The notes under the pieces: generated by a model
What the model was told of the DNA's origin: nothing
Databases searched by the model: none
What the model saw: the letters and a program-made list of their open reading frames with translations, nothing else
NCBI GenBank assembly: GCA_014378345.1
Contig: JACMNW010000052.1
Span: 1 to 32,180 of the forward strand
Direction of reading: 5' to 3'
Source of the DNA: Pseudorhodobacter sp.
GTDB lineage: Bacteria > Pseudomonadota > Alphaproteobacteria > Rhodobacterales > Rhodobacteraceae
DNA: 32,180 bases
Translations under genes and position numbers: made by a program
In this document: in pieces, positions 23,434-31,913 of the stretch
How positions within the stretch are numbered: position 1 is the stretch's first letter
Layout: every line of letters begins with the position of its first letter

Positions 23434-25179
23434 TCAGACCCGGGCCGCATCTTCAAGCCGCAACTGAACCTTTGATCGCCCTGCATAAGTGTTGATCTCT
23501 AGCCGCCCCGCCAAATGAAAACGTTGGTGGCCCGGGTTTTCAAGTGCTGCGCCAAGCGGGCCATCGAAGGCCCCGAAAGCGACCGCTTCAAGTTTGTTGC
23601 CACCCGGATCGCCAAAGCTTAGCCGCAGGTGATTTTCGCCTATCCGGCGCCCGGTCACCGCCTGATCCGCAAAGGCAAATCTTGGCGCGGGGGCTGCTGC
23701 GCCAAATGGTCCGGCTTGGTCGATCTGTTCCACCAGCTGCAGTGTCGCCGCCCCCGGCATCAATAACCCGTCCAGCCGCAAATCGGCAGGACCGGCATCG
23801 CCGGCACCTTGTTTGGCAAGTAACTCGCCCAAGCGTGCCATCGCTGCATCCAGTTGGTCCCGCGCCACAGACAGACCCGCCGCCATTTTATGACCGCCCC
23901 CCCGTAAAAGCAGCCCTTCACTGGCCAATCGGTGAATTGCTGCCCCAAGATCGACCCCGGAAATAGACCTCCCCGATCCCTTGCCTTCTGTTCCGTCCAG
24001 ACCGATGACCACGGCAGGCCGGTTCGCGGCTTCTTTCAGACGTGCGGCCACAATGCCTACCACGCCAGGATGCCAACCTTCACCCGCCGCCCAAACCAAG
24101 GGCGCATCAAAGCCGCGCGCCTCAGCTTGCGCCATGGCGGCAGCCCGCACTGCGGCTTCGATATCGCGGCGCTCAGAATTCAGTACATCAAGCCGTTCGG
24201 CCAATGCCGCAGCTTCGTGCGCATCTTCGGTTGCAAGCAACCTTGCACCCAGATCGGCCTGCCCGATACGCCCCCCGGCATTGACCCTTGGCCCCAAAAG
24301 AAAGCCAAGTGAATAGGGCGTTGGTGCCTGATCCATTCGCGCCACATCGGCAAGGGCGCGGATACCAACCCGGTCGCGCCGCGCCATCACCTTTAGCCCC
24401 TGACGCACGAACGCCCGGTTCACCCCGATAAGCGGGGCCACATCCGCCACAGTTGCCAGCGCCACCAGATCCAGCATTGCCATCAGATCCGGCCCTTGCG
24501 AGCCTTCCTTGCGCATTTGCCGGTTCGCCTCGACCAGCATCAAAAATACGACGCCCGCCGCGCAGAGATGGCCAAGCGATCCGTCCTCGTCTTGCCGGTT
24601 TGGGTTCACCACGCAATAGGCGGGCGGCAGGGTTTCAGCCCCAAGGTGATGGTCCAGAACAACAACATCAGCGCCTTTTGCAGCGGCAATCGGATCATGG
24701 CTTAAGGTGCCGCAATCCACGCAAAGGATCAGGTCATGCGACGCAGCAAGATCGGCCATGGCGGGCACATTGGGGCCATAGCCTTCATCAATACGGTCCG
24801 GAATGTACAGGGTTGCTTGCCGCCCCAGCGCGCGAAGCCAAATGATCAACAGCGCAGCCGAAGCCCCGCCATCTACATCGTAATCGGCAAAGATAGCGAT
24901 TTTCTGCCCGGACCTGACCGCCTGCAACACCCGTGCTGCGGCTTTCGCCATATCTTTCAGGCGCAACGGATCTGGCAATAAATCGCGCAGCAGGGGTGCC
25001 AAAAACGCGCTGGCGTCCGCCGGACCCACCCCGCGCGCAGCCAAAGTGTGGCACAACGCCAGTGGCAATGATGCGATCTGCGCCATGGCTTCAGCCCGGC
25101 GGCTTTGATCATCCGAAGGACCAATCCAACGCCGCCCGGTCAGCGACGTTTCAACATTCAGAAACGCGGGGGTAATCAT
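23434..25179 (-). CDS. recJ: Single-stranded-DNA-specific exonuclease RecJ
   Basis: RecJ degrades single-stranded DNA 5' to 3' in recombination and mismatch repair. The 581-residue protein has the DHH phosphoesterase motifs FADYDVDG (97-104), DCGT near 155, and LDHHLGAE (175-182, catalytic DHH). The linker helix with GPRVNAGGRIGQAD follows, then the DHHA1 domain with GSGRSISGVDL and LRGGGHKMAAG. A C-terminal OB-like domain ends near RLEDAARV. The ATG is at 25179. It is the last gene of a leftward row after glpX and hom. Confidence 0.96.
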   Translation of the reverse strand: MITPAFLNVETSLTGRRWIGPSDDQSRRAEAMAQIASLPLALCHTLAARGVGPADASAFLAPLLRDLLPDPLRLKDMAKAAARVLQAVRSGQKIAIFADYDVDGGASAALLIIWLRALGRQATLYIPDRIDEGYGPNVPAMADLAASHDLILCVDCGTLSHDPIAAAKGADVVVLDHHLGAETLPPAYCVVNPNRQDEDGSLGHLCAAGVVFLMLVEANRQMRKEGSQGPDLMAMLDLVALATVADVAPLIGVNRAFVRQGLKVMARRDRVGIRALADVARMDQAPTPYSLGFLLGPRVNAGGRIGQADLGARLLATEDAHEAAALAERLDVLNSERRDIEAAVRAAAMAQAEARGFDAPLVWAAGEGWHPGVVGIVAARLKEAANRPAVVIGLDGTEGKGSGRSISGVDLGAAIHRLASEGLLLRGGGHKMAAGLSVARDQLDAAMARLGELLAKQGAGDAGPADLRLDGLLMPGAATLQLVEQIDQAGPFGAAAPAPRFAFADQAVTGRRIGENHLRLSFGDPGGNKLEAVAFGAFDGPLGAALENPGHQRFHLAGRLEINTYAGRSKVQLRLEDAARV

Positions 25180-25217
25180 CGGTCAGATGTGCCCCATCCG
25201 CCCTTCAATCGCAACCC

Positions 25218-25231
25218 TGTGTCGCGACACA
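25218..25231. promoter_or_regulatory. Perfect palindrome upstream of recJ
   Basis: TGTGTCGCGACACA is a perfect 14-bp palindrome centred 46 bp upstream of the recJ ATG, with CCC and GGG flanks that nearly extend the symmetry. It could be a dimeric-regulator operator or an RNA hairpin. No regulator can be named. Confidence 0.35.
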
Positions 25232-25249
25232 AAGGGTTTCAGAAAATCC

Positions 25250-25267
25250 TTAGAAATAGCTTTCTAA
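25250..25267 (-). terminator. Hairpin downstream of glpX
   Basis: TTAGAAA (25250-25256), loop TAGC and TTTCTAA (25261-25267) make a perfect but AT-rich 7-bp stem 24 bp after the glpX stop. On the minus strand it is followed by GGATTTTC. A weak terminator or processing site in the glpX-recJ gap is possible. Confidence 0.3.
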
Positions 25268-25291
25268 AAACTTTTGATGCTTAAATCTCGG

Positions 25292-26257
25292 TTATTTAAC
25301 GGGGCTGCGGTACGACATACGGCGCACCGACCCGGTCTTAGAGCGCATCAAAATAGTCTCGGTCGTCACCCAACCCGGCTCCATCTGGATGCCTTTCAGG
25401 ATTGACCCTTGTGTAACACCTGTGGCTGCGAAAATCACATCCGCCGTCACCAGATCGTCGCGCGTGTAAATGCGGTTGAAGTCTGTGATGCCGGCCCTGC
25501 GCGCTCGACCACGTTCATCATCATTGCGAAACAGCAATCTGCCATACATCTGGCCGCCCATGCACTTTAGCGCCGCCGCGGCAAGCACGCCTTCCGGTGC
25601 CCCGCCAGATCCCATATACATATCAATCCCGGTCGTCGCAGCCTCTGCGCAGTGAATTATGCCTGCCACATCGCCGTCAGTGATCAGCCTTATCGCAGCC
25701 CCTGTTGCGCGCAGTTCTTCGATCATCGCTTCGTGCCTTGGCCGTTCCAGCACGCAAACGGTGATGTCACTGGAGGCACATCCTTTTGCCGCAGCCAAAG
25801 CGCGCACGCGGTCAGAGGGGCTCATGTTCATTGTCACAGTATCCACCGGATATCCCGGCCCGATCGCCAGCTTTTCCATGTAAACGTCTGGTGCATGCAG
25901 CAAAGTGCCGCGTGGGGCCATGGCGATTACGGTCAGGGCGTTCGGCATATCCTTGGCGGTAAGCGTGGTGCCTTCCAGCGGATCAAGTGCTATGTCCACG
26001 GCAGGGCCATTACCCGTGCCAACCTTTTCGCCGATATACAGCATCGGCGCTTCGTCCCGCTCGCCTTCACCAATCACAACGACACCCGCAATATCCAGCA
26101 GGTTCAACTGATCCCGCATCGCGTTTACCGCCGCTTGATCCGCCGCTTTTTCATCGCCCCGGCCAATTAAAGCAGCCGATGCCAAAGCGGCTGCTTCAGA
26201 AACTCGGGCAAGACCAAGCGACAAGAGCCGATCCTGAAATTCTTCAACAGTCGCCAT
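25292..26257 (-). CDS. glpX: Class II fructose-1,6-bisphosphatase
   Basis: GlpX hydrolyses fructose-1,6-bisphosphate for gluconeogenesis, and in related bacteria also sedoheptulose-1,7-bisphosphate. The 321-residue protein has the metal-binding GEGERDEAPM (63-72) and DPLEGTT (92-98), then YMEKLAIGP and the GSGGAPEGVLAAAALKCMGG substrate region (split as GSGGAPEGVLA and AAALKCMGG). The ATG at 26257 (MATVEEF) has AAGGAA upstream; the frame continues to a GTG at 26284, which is less likely. It sits between hom and recJ, an order I associate with Rhodobacteraceae. Confidence 0.95.
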   Translation of the reverse strand: MATVEEFQDRLLSLGLARVSEAAALASAALIGRGDEKAADQAAVNAMRDQLNLLDIAGVVVIGEGERDEAPMLYIGEKVGTGNGPAVDIALDPLEGTTLTAKDMPNALTVIAMAPRGTLLHAPDVYMEKLAIGPGYPVDTVTMNMSPSDRVRALAAAKGCASSDITVCVLERPRHEAMIEELRATGAAIRLITDGDVAGIIHCAEAATTGIDMYMGSGGAPEGVLAAAALKCMGGQMYGRLLFRNDDERGRARRAGITDFNRIYTRDDLVTADVIFAATGVTQGSILKGIQMEPGWVTTETILMRSKTGSVRRMSYRSPVK

Positions 26258-26345
26258 AATGGGGTGTTCCTTTAAACCAGACACAATTGCTGCGTCTCTC
26301 CTAGCCTGCCCTGATGGGATTGGGCAAGCTTGGTGGCGCTAACAG

Positions 26346-27632
26346 TCACACCTCTTCGATGCGGATCGCGACGGGATCGCCTACCAGCACGCCGGTCGCA
26401 GCAAAACGGCCCATTGCATGATTAACGTCATCCCGCGTGGCTTTGTGGGTCACGATCAAAACCGGCGCATGTGCCCCTGCATGGCCATATTGGCGCATCC
26501 GGTCGATGGAAATGCCAGCGTCGCCCAATGCCGTGGCAATTTTTGCCAAAGCGCCGGGTTTATCCAGCAGGGTCATGCGCATGTAATAGGGGGCAGGTGT
26601 CGCTGCCGCCGCCGCAATCGGGGTGGCAAGGCTGGCAGCGGGTCTGCCAAAGGTGGAAAGCCGTGTTCCCCGCGCAATGTCCATCACATCGGCCATCACG
26701 GCACTTGCGGTTGGCCCGGCACCAGCCCCCGCACCGCGCATCACGATCTGGCCCACCGCGTCGCCTTCCAGCACCACCATGTTGGTGCCACCTTGCAGTT
26801 GCCCAAGCGGGCTGTCTGCAGGCACCAGGCACGGCGTCATACGCTGTTCCAACCCGCGCCCGGTCATCTGCGCCACGCCCAGAAGCTTGATCTTGAACCC
26901 CATATCGGCAGCCAGTTTGATGTCGTCTATAGAAATCGCGCCAATGCCTTCCATCTCGACGGCGTCAAAACTAACGCGGGTGCCAAAGGCGATGGCGGCC
27001 AGCAATGACAGTTTATGCCCCGCATCAATGCCGCCCACATCAAGGTTAGGGTCGGCCTCCAGATAGCCAAGCTGCCGCGCTTCTTCAAAAACGGTGTCAT
27101 AGGGCAGTCCGGCACTTTCCATGCGGGTCAAAATGTAATTGCAGGTACCGTTCATGACGCCCATCACCCGCCGCATCGCGTTGCCAGCCAAGCCTTCGGT
27201 CAATGCCTTGATAACAGGAATTCCGCCCGCAACAGCCGCTTCAAAGCGAATGACGCGGCCCCGGTCTTCCGCCGCTTCGGCCAGCGATTGGCCATGATGC
27301 GCCAGCAACGCCTTGTTTGCCGTCACGACGTCTTTGCCCGAAGCAATTGCAGCCATAGTCGCGTCACGCGCGGGCCCTTCGGACCCGCCTATTACTTCGA
27401 CAAACACATCGATATCTTCGCGTTTGGCCAGTGTTACGGGGTCGGCTTCCCAGGCATAGCCAGACAGATCGGCATCTCTGTTCTTTGTTTGGTCGAGTGC
27501 AGATACGGCAGTGATAACCACCGCGCGTCCCGTCCGGGCCGCGATCAAATCGGCATGGCGCTGAACAATACCAACAACACCGATACCAACCGTGCCAAGC
27601 CCGGCAAGTCCAAGACGCAATGGGGCGGGCAT
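26346..27632 (-). CDS. hom: Homoserine dehydrogenase
   Basis: The enzyme reduces aspartate semialdehyde to homoserine, the branch point to threonine and methionine. The 428-residue form has an NAD(P)-binding domain with GLGTVG (about 11-16) and the catalytic domain with TANKALLAHHG, GGIPVIKAL, MNGTCNYILTRM and GYLEADPNLDVGGIDAGHK. A C-terminal ACT domain (about 345-425, MRMTLLDKPGALAKIATAL) is suited to threonine feedback. The ATG at 27632 is preferred because GGAG lies 6 bases before it; ATG 27647 would add five residues. An 88-bp gap leads to glpX on the same strand. Confidence 0.95.
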   Translation of the reverse strand: MPAPLRLGLAGLGTVGIGVVGIVQRHADLIAARTGRAVVITAVSALDQTKNRDADLSGYAWEADPVTLAKREDIDVFVEVIGGSEGPARDATMAAIASGKDVVTANKALLAHHGQSLAEAAEDRGRVIRFEAAVAGGIPVIKALTEGLAGNAMRRVMGVMNGTCNYILTRMESAGLPYDTVFEEARQLGYLEADPNLDVGGIDAGHKLSLLAAIAFGTRVSFDAVEMEGIGAISIDDIKLAADMGFKIKLLGVAQMTGRGLEQRMTPCLVPADSPLGQLQGGTNMVVLEGDAVGQIVMRGAGAGAGPTASAVMADVMDIARGTRLSTFGRPAASLATPIAAAAATPAPYYMRMTLLDKPGALAKIATALGDAGISIDRMRQYGHAGAHAPVLIVTHKATRDDVNHAMGRFAATGVLVGDPVAIRIEEV

Positions 27633-27704
27633 AGAATTCTCCGTCATCTATTCTTCTGACGGTGTGTTAGCGGGTTGCGCGCAGGCTTGCAACGAAAGGC
27701 CGCA

Positions 27705-27935
27705 CTAGTTTTCTGCGGCCCGTGCACGCAATAACTTGGCGCGCGCCGCCCATGCCTTGGCTGCTGCGTCCTCGGCATCGCCGCCATTGGCTTGCGCCAA
27801 AAGGCCGTCCAGCGGAAGCAGATCAAGCGGTTGATCAGACGGCGGAATGCGCGCGCCTGCCTCCAGACCCGGTGGCGGGCTGCACGCGGCAAGCAAAGCC
27901 AGCACACCGCCTAATGCTATTCTGGGTAGGGCCAC
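27705..27935 (-). CDS. Small putative lipoprotein
   Basis: The 76-residue protein begins with a lipoprotein signal sequence, ALPRIALGGVLALLAAC, where LAAC at about 15-18 fits a lipobox with Cys 18 as the lipid-bearing residue. A Pro-rich stretch and an Ala-rich helical C-terminus follow (EDAAAKAWAARAKLLRARA). The GTG at 27935 is chosen because GGAG lies 8 bases upstream and the signal peptide starts there; the frame stays open to 28043 with no signal-like sequence. No family is recognised. It lies between pirin and hom on the same strand. Confidence 0.62.
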   Translation of the reverse strand: MALPRIALGGVLALLAACSPPPGLEAGARIPPSDQPLDLLPLDGLLAQANGGDAEDAAAKAWAARAKLLRARAAEN

Positions 27936-28014
27936 TAGCACACTCCGCGCATCATAGATGTGCACACTACCGCTGACTGGGGTGGCACGGCAATGCCAAA
28001 CCCCCCGGTTCGCT

Positions 28015-28926
28015 TTAATGCGCAGGCTTGATGAACGTCCCATTGCGCAATTCGGCCATCGCCTGTTGCAGTTCTGCTTGCGTGTTCATTACGATCGGGC
28101 CGTGCCACGCCACCGGTTCCTGGATAGGTGCGCCGGAAATCAGCAAGAACCGAATGCCGTCGGGCCCCGCCTGAACGGTCACTTCGTCGCCGGTGCCAAA
28201 CTGTATCAGCGTGCGGTCGCCCGAAAGGTCGCGAATATTGACTTCTTCGCCGCGCACTTCCTTTTCCAGCAGCACACCGCGGGGACGGCTTGCGTCGCGA
28301 AATGTGCCTGTGCCATCAAAAATGTAGGCAAATGCGCGGCGGTATGTATCGACCTTGAATACTTTGCGAAGCCCCGGAGGCACGTAAATATCCAGATATT
28401 GCGGATCGGCAGCAATGCCATCCACCGGGCCGGTTTTCCCCCAAAACGACCCGACGATAACCTTCACGACCGTGCCGTCATCGTCCATAATTTCCGGGAT
28501 ATCGCGACCCTTCACGTCTTGATAGCGCGGCGCTGTCATCTTCAGACTTGCAGGCAGGTTTGCCCATAACTGAAAGCCGTGCATCTGACCCTTGGCATTT
28601 CCCTTCGGCATTTCTTGATGCAGAATGCCGCGCCCGGCTGTCATCCACTGCACATCGCCGCCGCGCAGGGTGCCGACATTGCCCAAACTGTCGCCATGAT
28701 CAACTGACCCGGCCAACACATAGGTGATCGTTTCAATCCCCCGGTGGGGATGCCACGGAAACCCGCGATAAAAGTCTTCCGGGCGGTCATTGCGGAAATC
28801 GTCAAACAGCAAGAAAGGATCCATTTGTTCGGGGTTCTGAAACCCAAAAGCGCGGTGCAAATGCACGCCAGCACCCTCCATCGTTGGCATGGCTAGGTTT
28901 TGATGAACGATAGGCCGGATTGACAT
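28015..28926 (-). CDS. Pirin family protein
   Basis: The 303-residue bicupin of the pirin family includes quercetin dioxygenases and metal-dependent redox regulators. The N-terminal cupin has all four metal ligands: H59 and H61 in FPWHPHRGIET, and H103 and E105 in ILHQEMP. The pirin C-terminal domain (about 175-285) follows with FAYIFDGTGTF and ISGAPIQEPVAWHGPIVMN. The ATG at 28926 has AAGGAAG upstream; the longer open frame to 29025 has no such support. It is a single gene by spacing, with a terminator of the Tad genes upstream. Substrate unknown. Confidence 0.93.
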   Translation of the reverse strand: MSIRPIVHQNLAMPTMEGAGVHLHRAFGFQNPEQMDPFLLFDDFRNDRPEDFYRGFPWHPHRGIETITYVLAGSVDHGDSLGNVGTLRGGDVQWMTAGRGILHQEMPKGNAKGQMHGFQLWANLPASLKMTAPRYQDVKGRDIPEIMDDDGTVVKVIVGSFWGKTGPVDGIAADPQYLDIYVPPGLRKVFKVDTYRRAFAYIFDGTGTFRDASRPRGVLLEKEVRGEEVNIRDLSGDRTLIQFGTGDEVTVQAGPDGIRFLLISGAPIQEPVAWHGPIVMNTQAELQQAMAELRNGTFIKPAH

Positions 28927-29023
28927 GGTCGCTTCCTTTGATGCGGGTGGGTTGCGTTGAAAATAGCCCGCATTCCTGCCCCCATCAATGCCTGCCCATT
29001 GCAGACCTGATGTGCAAATACGC

Positions 29024-29050
29024 AAAAAACCCCAGATTCCACACCCTGGG
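29024..29050 (-). terminator. Intrinsic terminator after Tad pseudopilin genes
   Basis: On the minus strand CCCAG (29050-29046), a ten-base loop and CTGGG (29035-29031) are followed by G and six T residues (29029-29024). It lies 30 bp past the stop of the last Tad gene and upstream of pirin, so it should end the Tad transcript. Confidence 0.65.
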
Positions 29051-29080
29051 TCTCTTTCGATTTCCTGCCTGCCGTGCGAT

Positions 29081-29650
29081 TTACGTGCAGACCCGTCCTG
29101 TCATGCAGGTCGGGGCCACAAATCGCGGCCGTGTAATGATGAATTGTTTCAGCGTTATCGGGTTCATGCCAATGTTGAATGCAGGAACATAGGGCGTTTC
29201 GGTTTCCACAATCGTGGCATAGTCGGCATCCGACATATTCGGAATGCGCGTCTTCAGGTCTTGCAAAGTTGCGGTGGTCAACTCGGGCAGTTTTAACGCT
29301 GTGGGGCCGGGCGAATAAGACCAGAGCACTTCAAACTGAAGGTTGGTCTGCTTGTAGGTAATGCTGGTGATCCGCATTTTTACGTCTTGATCGCGATCAA
29401 TCAACAGCTCCATAACGTCGCGCAATTTGTCAAAATATGTCATGTCTACGGTTTTCATCTCGCGTGAGATGATATCCGAAATTGTGTAGGATGCTTTTTG
29501 CACGGTATTCATCGACCGGAACGAATCCCAGTACACAAACATCGCCAGAAAAGCCCAAAGCAGCACGGGCAGCACGATCACGGTTTCGGCCATAACTGTA
29601 CCCGTTTCATCACGCGCAAACTGTTTCAGGGTTTGACTTAAGGCAAACAT
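29081..29650 (-). CDS. TadE-like pseudopilin
   Basis: The 189-residue protein has the TadE/TadG N-terminus. A short basic leader (KQFARDETGTVMAETVIVLP) contains the conserved Glu at the start of the membrane helix (about 20-42, ending LLWAFLAMFVYW), then a periplasmic domain of mixed beta structure. Such minor pseudopilins are parts of the tight-adherence (Flp) pilus machine. The ATG at 29650 has a strong AAGGAG that overlaps the stop of the preceding gene. It is the third gene of a three-gene run ended by an intrinsic terminator. Confidence 0.85.
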   Translation of the reverse strand: MFALSQTLKQFARDETGTVMAETVIVLPVLLWAFLAMFVYWDSFRSMNTVQKASYTISDIISREMKTVDMTYFDKLRDVMELLIDRDQDVKMRITSITYKQTNLQFEVLWSYSPGPTALKLPELTTATLQDLKTRIPNMSDADYATIVETETPYVPAFNIGMNPITLKQFIITRPRFVAPTCMTGRVCT

Positions 29651-29661
29651 TTACGCGCTCC

Positions 29662-30201
29662 TTAACTGGGTTCGTTCGAAAACGCAGAGACGGTAACAAT
29701 CTTAATTCCGCCGCCATTTGTCGTTCTGGTAAGGTCCAGACCGATCCCCGTGGTCGGGAACAAAGCATCAACGATGATGCACGCACGAACCAGCATAAGT
29801 TCATTCTCAGCGCCAATTTGTAGGGTCGTGCTAGGCTTTATCGGTAGACTAAGGTCGCGGCATTCCGGGCTGGTTGTGGGCATAATTGCATCGGATGTGC
29901 TGATCTTTTGCAATTCAATCATTATGTTTGCAGCACAATTATTGAACACTACCGTACGGTTGCAGATTTCTGTCTTCAACTTATCTGTAGTCACAGGTGA
30001 TGGGTAATGCCCAAGTCGAAGTTCGCGCATCACAATGTCAACAGATTGTTCCAGCATGATTTTGCGCGTCATGAACAGGCCGCTTTCAAACGACGCCATG
30101 AAAATCATCATCAAAACCGGTATCGCCATCACAAATTCTATAGATGCAACTCCGCCTTCATCGCGCCAAGCGCGCAGAAAGCTTTTGCCAATCCGTTTCA
30201 C
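29662..30201 (-). CDS. TadE/TadG-family pseudopilin
   Basis: This 179-residue pseudopilin starts VKRIGKSFLRAWRDEGGVAS and has the typical IEF at the head of a membrane helix (about 20-42, IEFVMAIPVLMMIFMASFES), followed by a periplasmic domain with paired cysteines (ICNRT, NNCAANI, PECRDL, RACIIV). The start GTG at 30201 overlaps the stop of the VWA gene by 4 bp (GTGA), indicating coupling. The open frame extends to 30642, but that part is the shadow of the upstream gene. Confidence 0.85.
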   Translation of the reverse strand: MKRIGKSFLRAWRDEGGVASIEFVMAIPVLMMIFMASFESGLFMTRKIMLEQSVDIVMRELRLGHYPSPVTTDKLKTEICNRTVVFNNCAANIMIELQKISTSDAIMPTTSPECRDLSLPIKPSTTLQIGAENELMLVRACIIVDALFPTTGIGLDLTRTTNGGGIKIVTVSAFSNEPS

Positions 30202-31913
30202 TGGGTCAACCTCAGCTGGCTGATGTTGGTTGCAATGGTGCGGAATGCGTCTTTGATCGTGGTGGGAGAGGATATGAAGAAATACGAAGCGCCGGATGAA
30301 CACTGCGAAATCATCTGTTGCCCAAAAGTGGGCGCATCGAAGGCAATGCCGTAGATCAGCACGTTCGCCTTGGATTTTGCCTGCGAACAGATGGTTTGCA
30401 GTTGCGTGTCCATGGTTGTGGTCGGCGTCAGAGCGCGGAAATTCGTCATCCAGGTCGTGTAGAGACTGGATCTGGTCGACGTGCTGGTGCCAAGCGCGCG
30501 CGCATATAACTGCCATGCCACGTAGCTTACCCGCAGGTCTGTCCACACTTGCTTCCACGGCAGTTGCGTACCGTTGCTCCATTTTGTTGCCGACCAAGCG
30601 CTTGAAACATCGCTGCCATCTATGCACTTGGAGGATGTGCACAGATGAGGCACATAGAACGTTTTAGTTCCCGCACCTGATGGGCGTGTTCCTGTATGCT
30701 GTATCGAGTAGTAGCCATCCGTGGCTTTGTAGATGGGCGACATACCATCTTTGTAATCGGTATTCATCCGTTCTTCGGCGAAGTGTTCACCGTCAGTCAT
30801 CAAAACGATCACTTTCAGCGCTTCGGGATCCGTGTATTCAAATGGACGAACCGCAAACTTAGTTGGAATTGCGCCTGCTCCCGCCAGATCGCTAAACACC
30901 GACCGCGATCCTGGGTCAAGCAGGGTCAGGCCCCATTTCAAACCAGCGTTGATCGATGTTGCACCCGTGGCGACCATACCGTCGATGTAGCTTTGCAATA
31001 AGGTAATGCTGTTGATCGGCGGACGCATTATATTTGCTGTCGTCGGCGTCTGTGGGCCGCACCACCGGTTCCCGGCAACTGGTGCGTTACTGCTGGGCGC
31101 GACATAAGTGGTTGTCGAAGGCACAGTCTGCGAATTGCCGCCGACCCCTGACATTGAAGAATAGGTATCTGCATAAGTGGTGGTCGGCAGTGCCAGGTTA
31201 CGGTCCATCGACGTGGTTGTGTAAACGCTGGATGGCAAGTCAACGCAGGCTGTTCCAGCAATGCCGGTTGGCAGTGTGACATTATACAATGGGGCAATCG
31301 TGGGCCCAAGGTTCACCTGCCCATTGTAGGGCACCAGCCCAATCGAAATACGGTCATCGCCATCGCTTAGCAGTACGGTGTTGACAAATTCTTTGGCTGC
31401 CGATTTCAGGTTGGTGATTTTTGTACCTTGCATCGAACCTGACACGTCAAGCACCAGTGCGATTTCAACGTTGGTGATACGCTGCTCCGCGGTTGATACA
31501 CCGGGGGCGTTTAGAGTGTTAATCCCAATCATGTGCAGGAAAATTGGCTTGGTATCCGCCAACGCCCGAGCGTTAACATTGCGGAAATTCAGACCTTCGG
31601 AAACGGTCACTGACTTCAGGTCTTGGGTCAACCCGGCCTTGGCAAAATAGTCCCGAACCACGGCTTCGGGATTAAGGGTTTGCGACAGGCTGGCTGCGGC
31701 CAAAGTCGATCTGTCCAGCGTGTTTTGCAATGACGTGCGCGTTGTTTCATACCGCATCAGATCAACGGCAAGCCCGCCCATCATGACCATGACAAGGAAC
31801 AACACCAGTGCAAAAACCAGCACTGCCCCGTCTTCATCTTTGGCAAATCGCTTGTGCGCAGCAATAACAGCGCCTCGGAAATCATTGGGAATTGAATTAC
31901 GTTTCAAAATCAT
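30198..31913 (-). CDS. TadG-like pseudopilin with von Willebrand factor A domain
   Basis: The 571-residue protein has a short cytoplasmic leader (KRFAKDEDGAVLVF) and a membrane helix (about 29-50), then the Tad-N region VDLMRYETTRTSLQNTLDRS common to TadG proteins. A large VWA domain (about 150-570) carries an intact MIDAS motif, D156-VSGS, and the distal VLMTDGEHF. Such proteins are secreted or surface parts of Tad pili and may mediate metal-dependent adhesion. The ATG at 31913 has GGAGAG just upstream; the frame is open to 32066. It is the first gene of the three-gene Tad row. Confidence 0.88.
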   Translation of the reverse strand: MILKRNSIPNDFRGAVIAAHKRFAKDEDGAVLVFALVLFLVMVMMGGLAVDLMRYETTRTSLQNTLDRSTLAAASLSQTLNPEAVVRDYFAKAGLTQDLKSVTVSEGLNFRNVNARALADTKPIFLHMIGINTLNAPGVSTAEQRITNVEIALVLDVSGSMQGTKITNLKSAAKEFVNTVLLSDGDDRISIGLVPYNGQVNLGPTIAPLYNVTLPTGIAGTACVDLPSSVYTTTSMDRNLALPTTTYADTYSSMSGVGGNSQTVPSTTTYVAPSSNAPVAGNRWCGPQTPTTANIMRPPINSITLLQSYIDGMVATGATSINAGLKWGLTLLDPGSRSVFSDLAGAGAIPTKFAVRPFEYTDPEALKVIVLMTDGEHFAEERMNTDYKDGMSPIYKATDGYYSIQHTGTRPSGAGTKTFYVPHLCTSSKCIDGSDVSSAWSATKWSNGTQLPWKQVWTDLRVSYVAWQLYARALGTSTSTRSSLYTTWMTNFRALTPTTTMDTQLQTICSQAKSKANVLIYGIAFDAPTFGQQMISQCSSGASYFFISSPTTIKDAFRTIATNISQLRLTQ

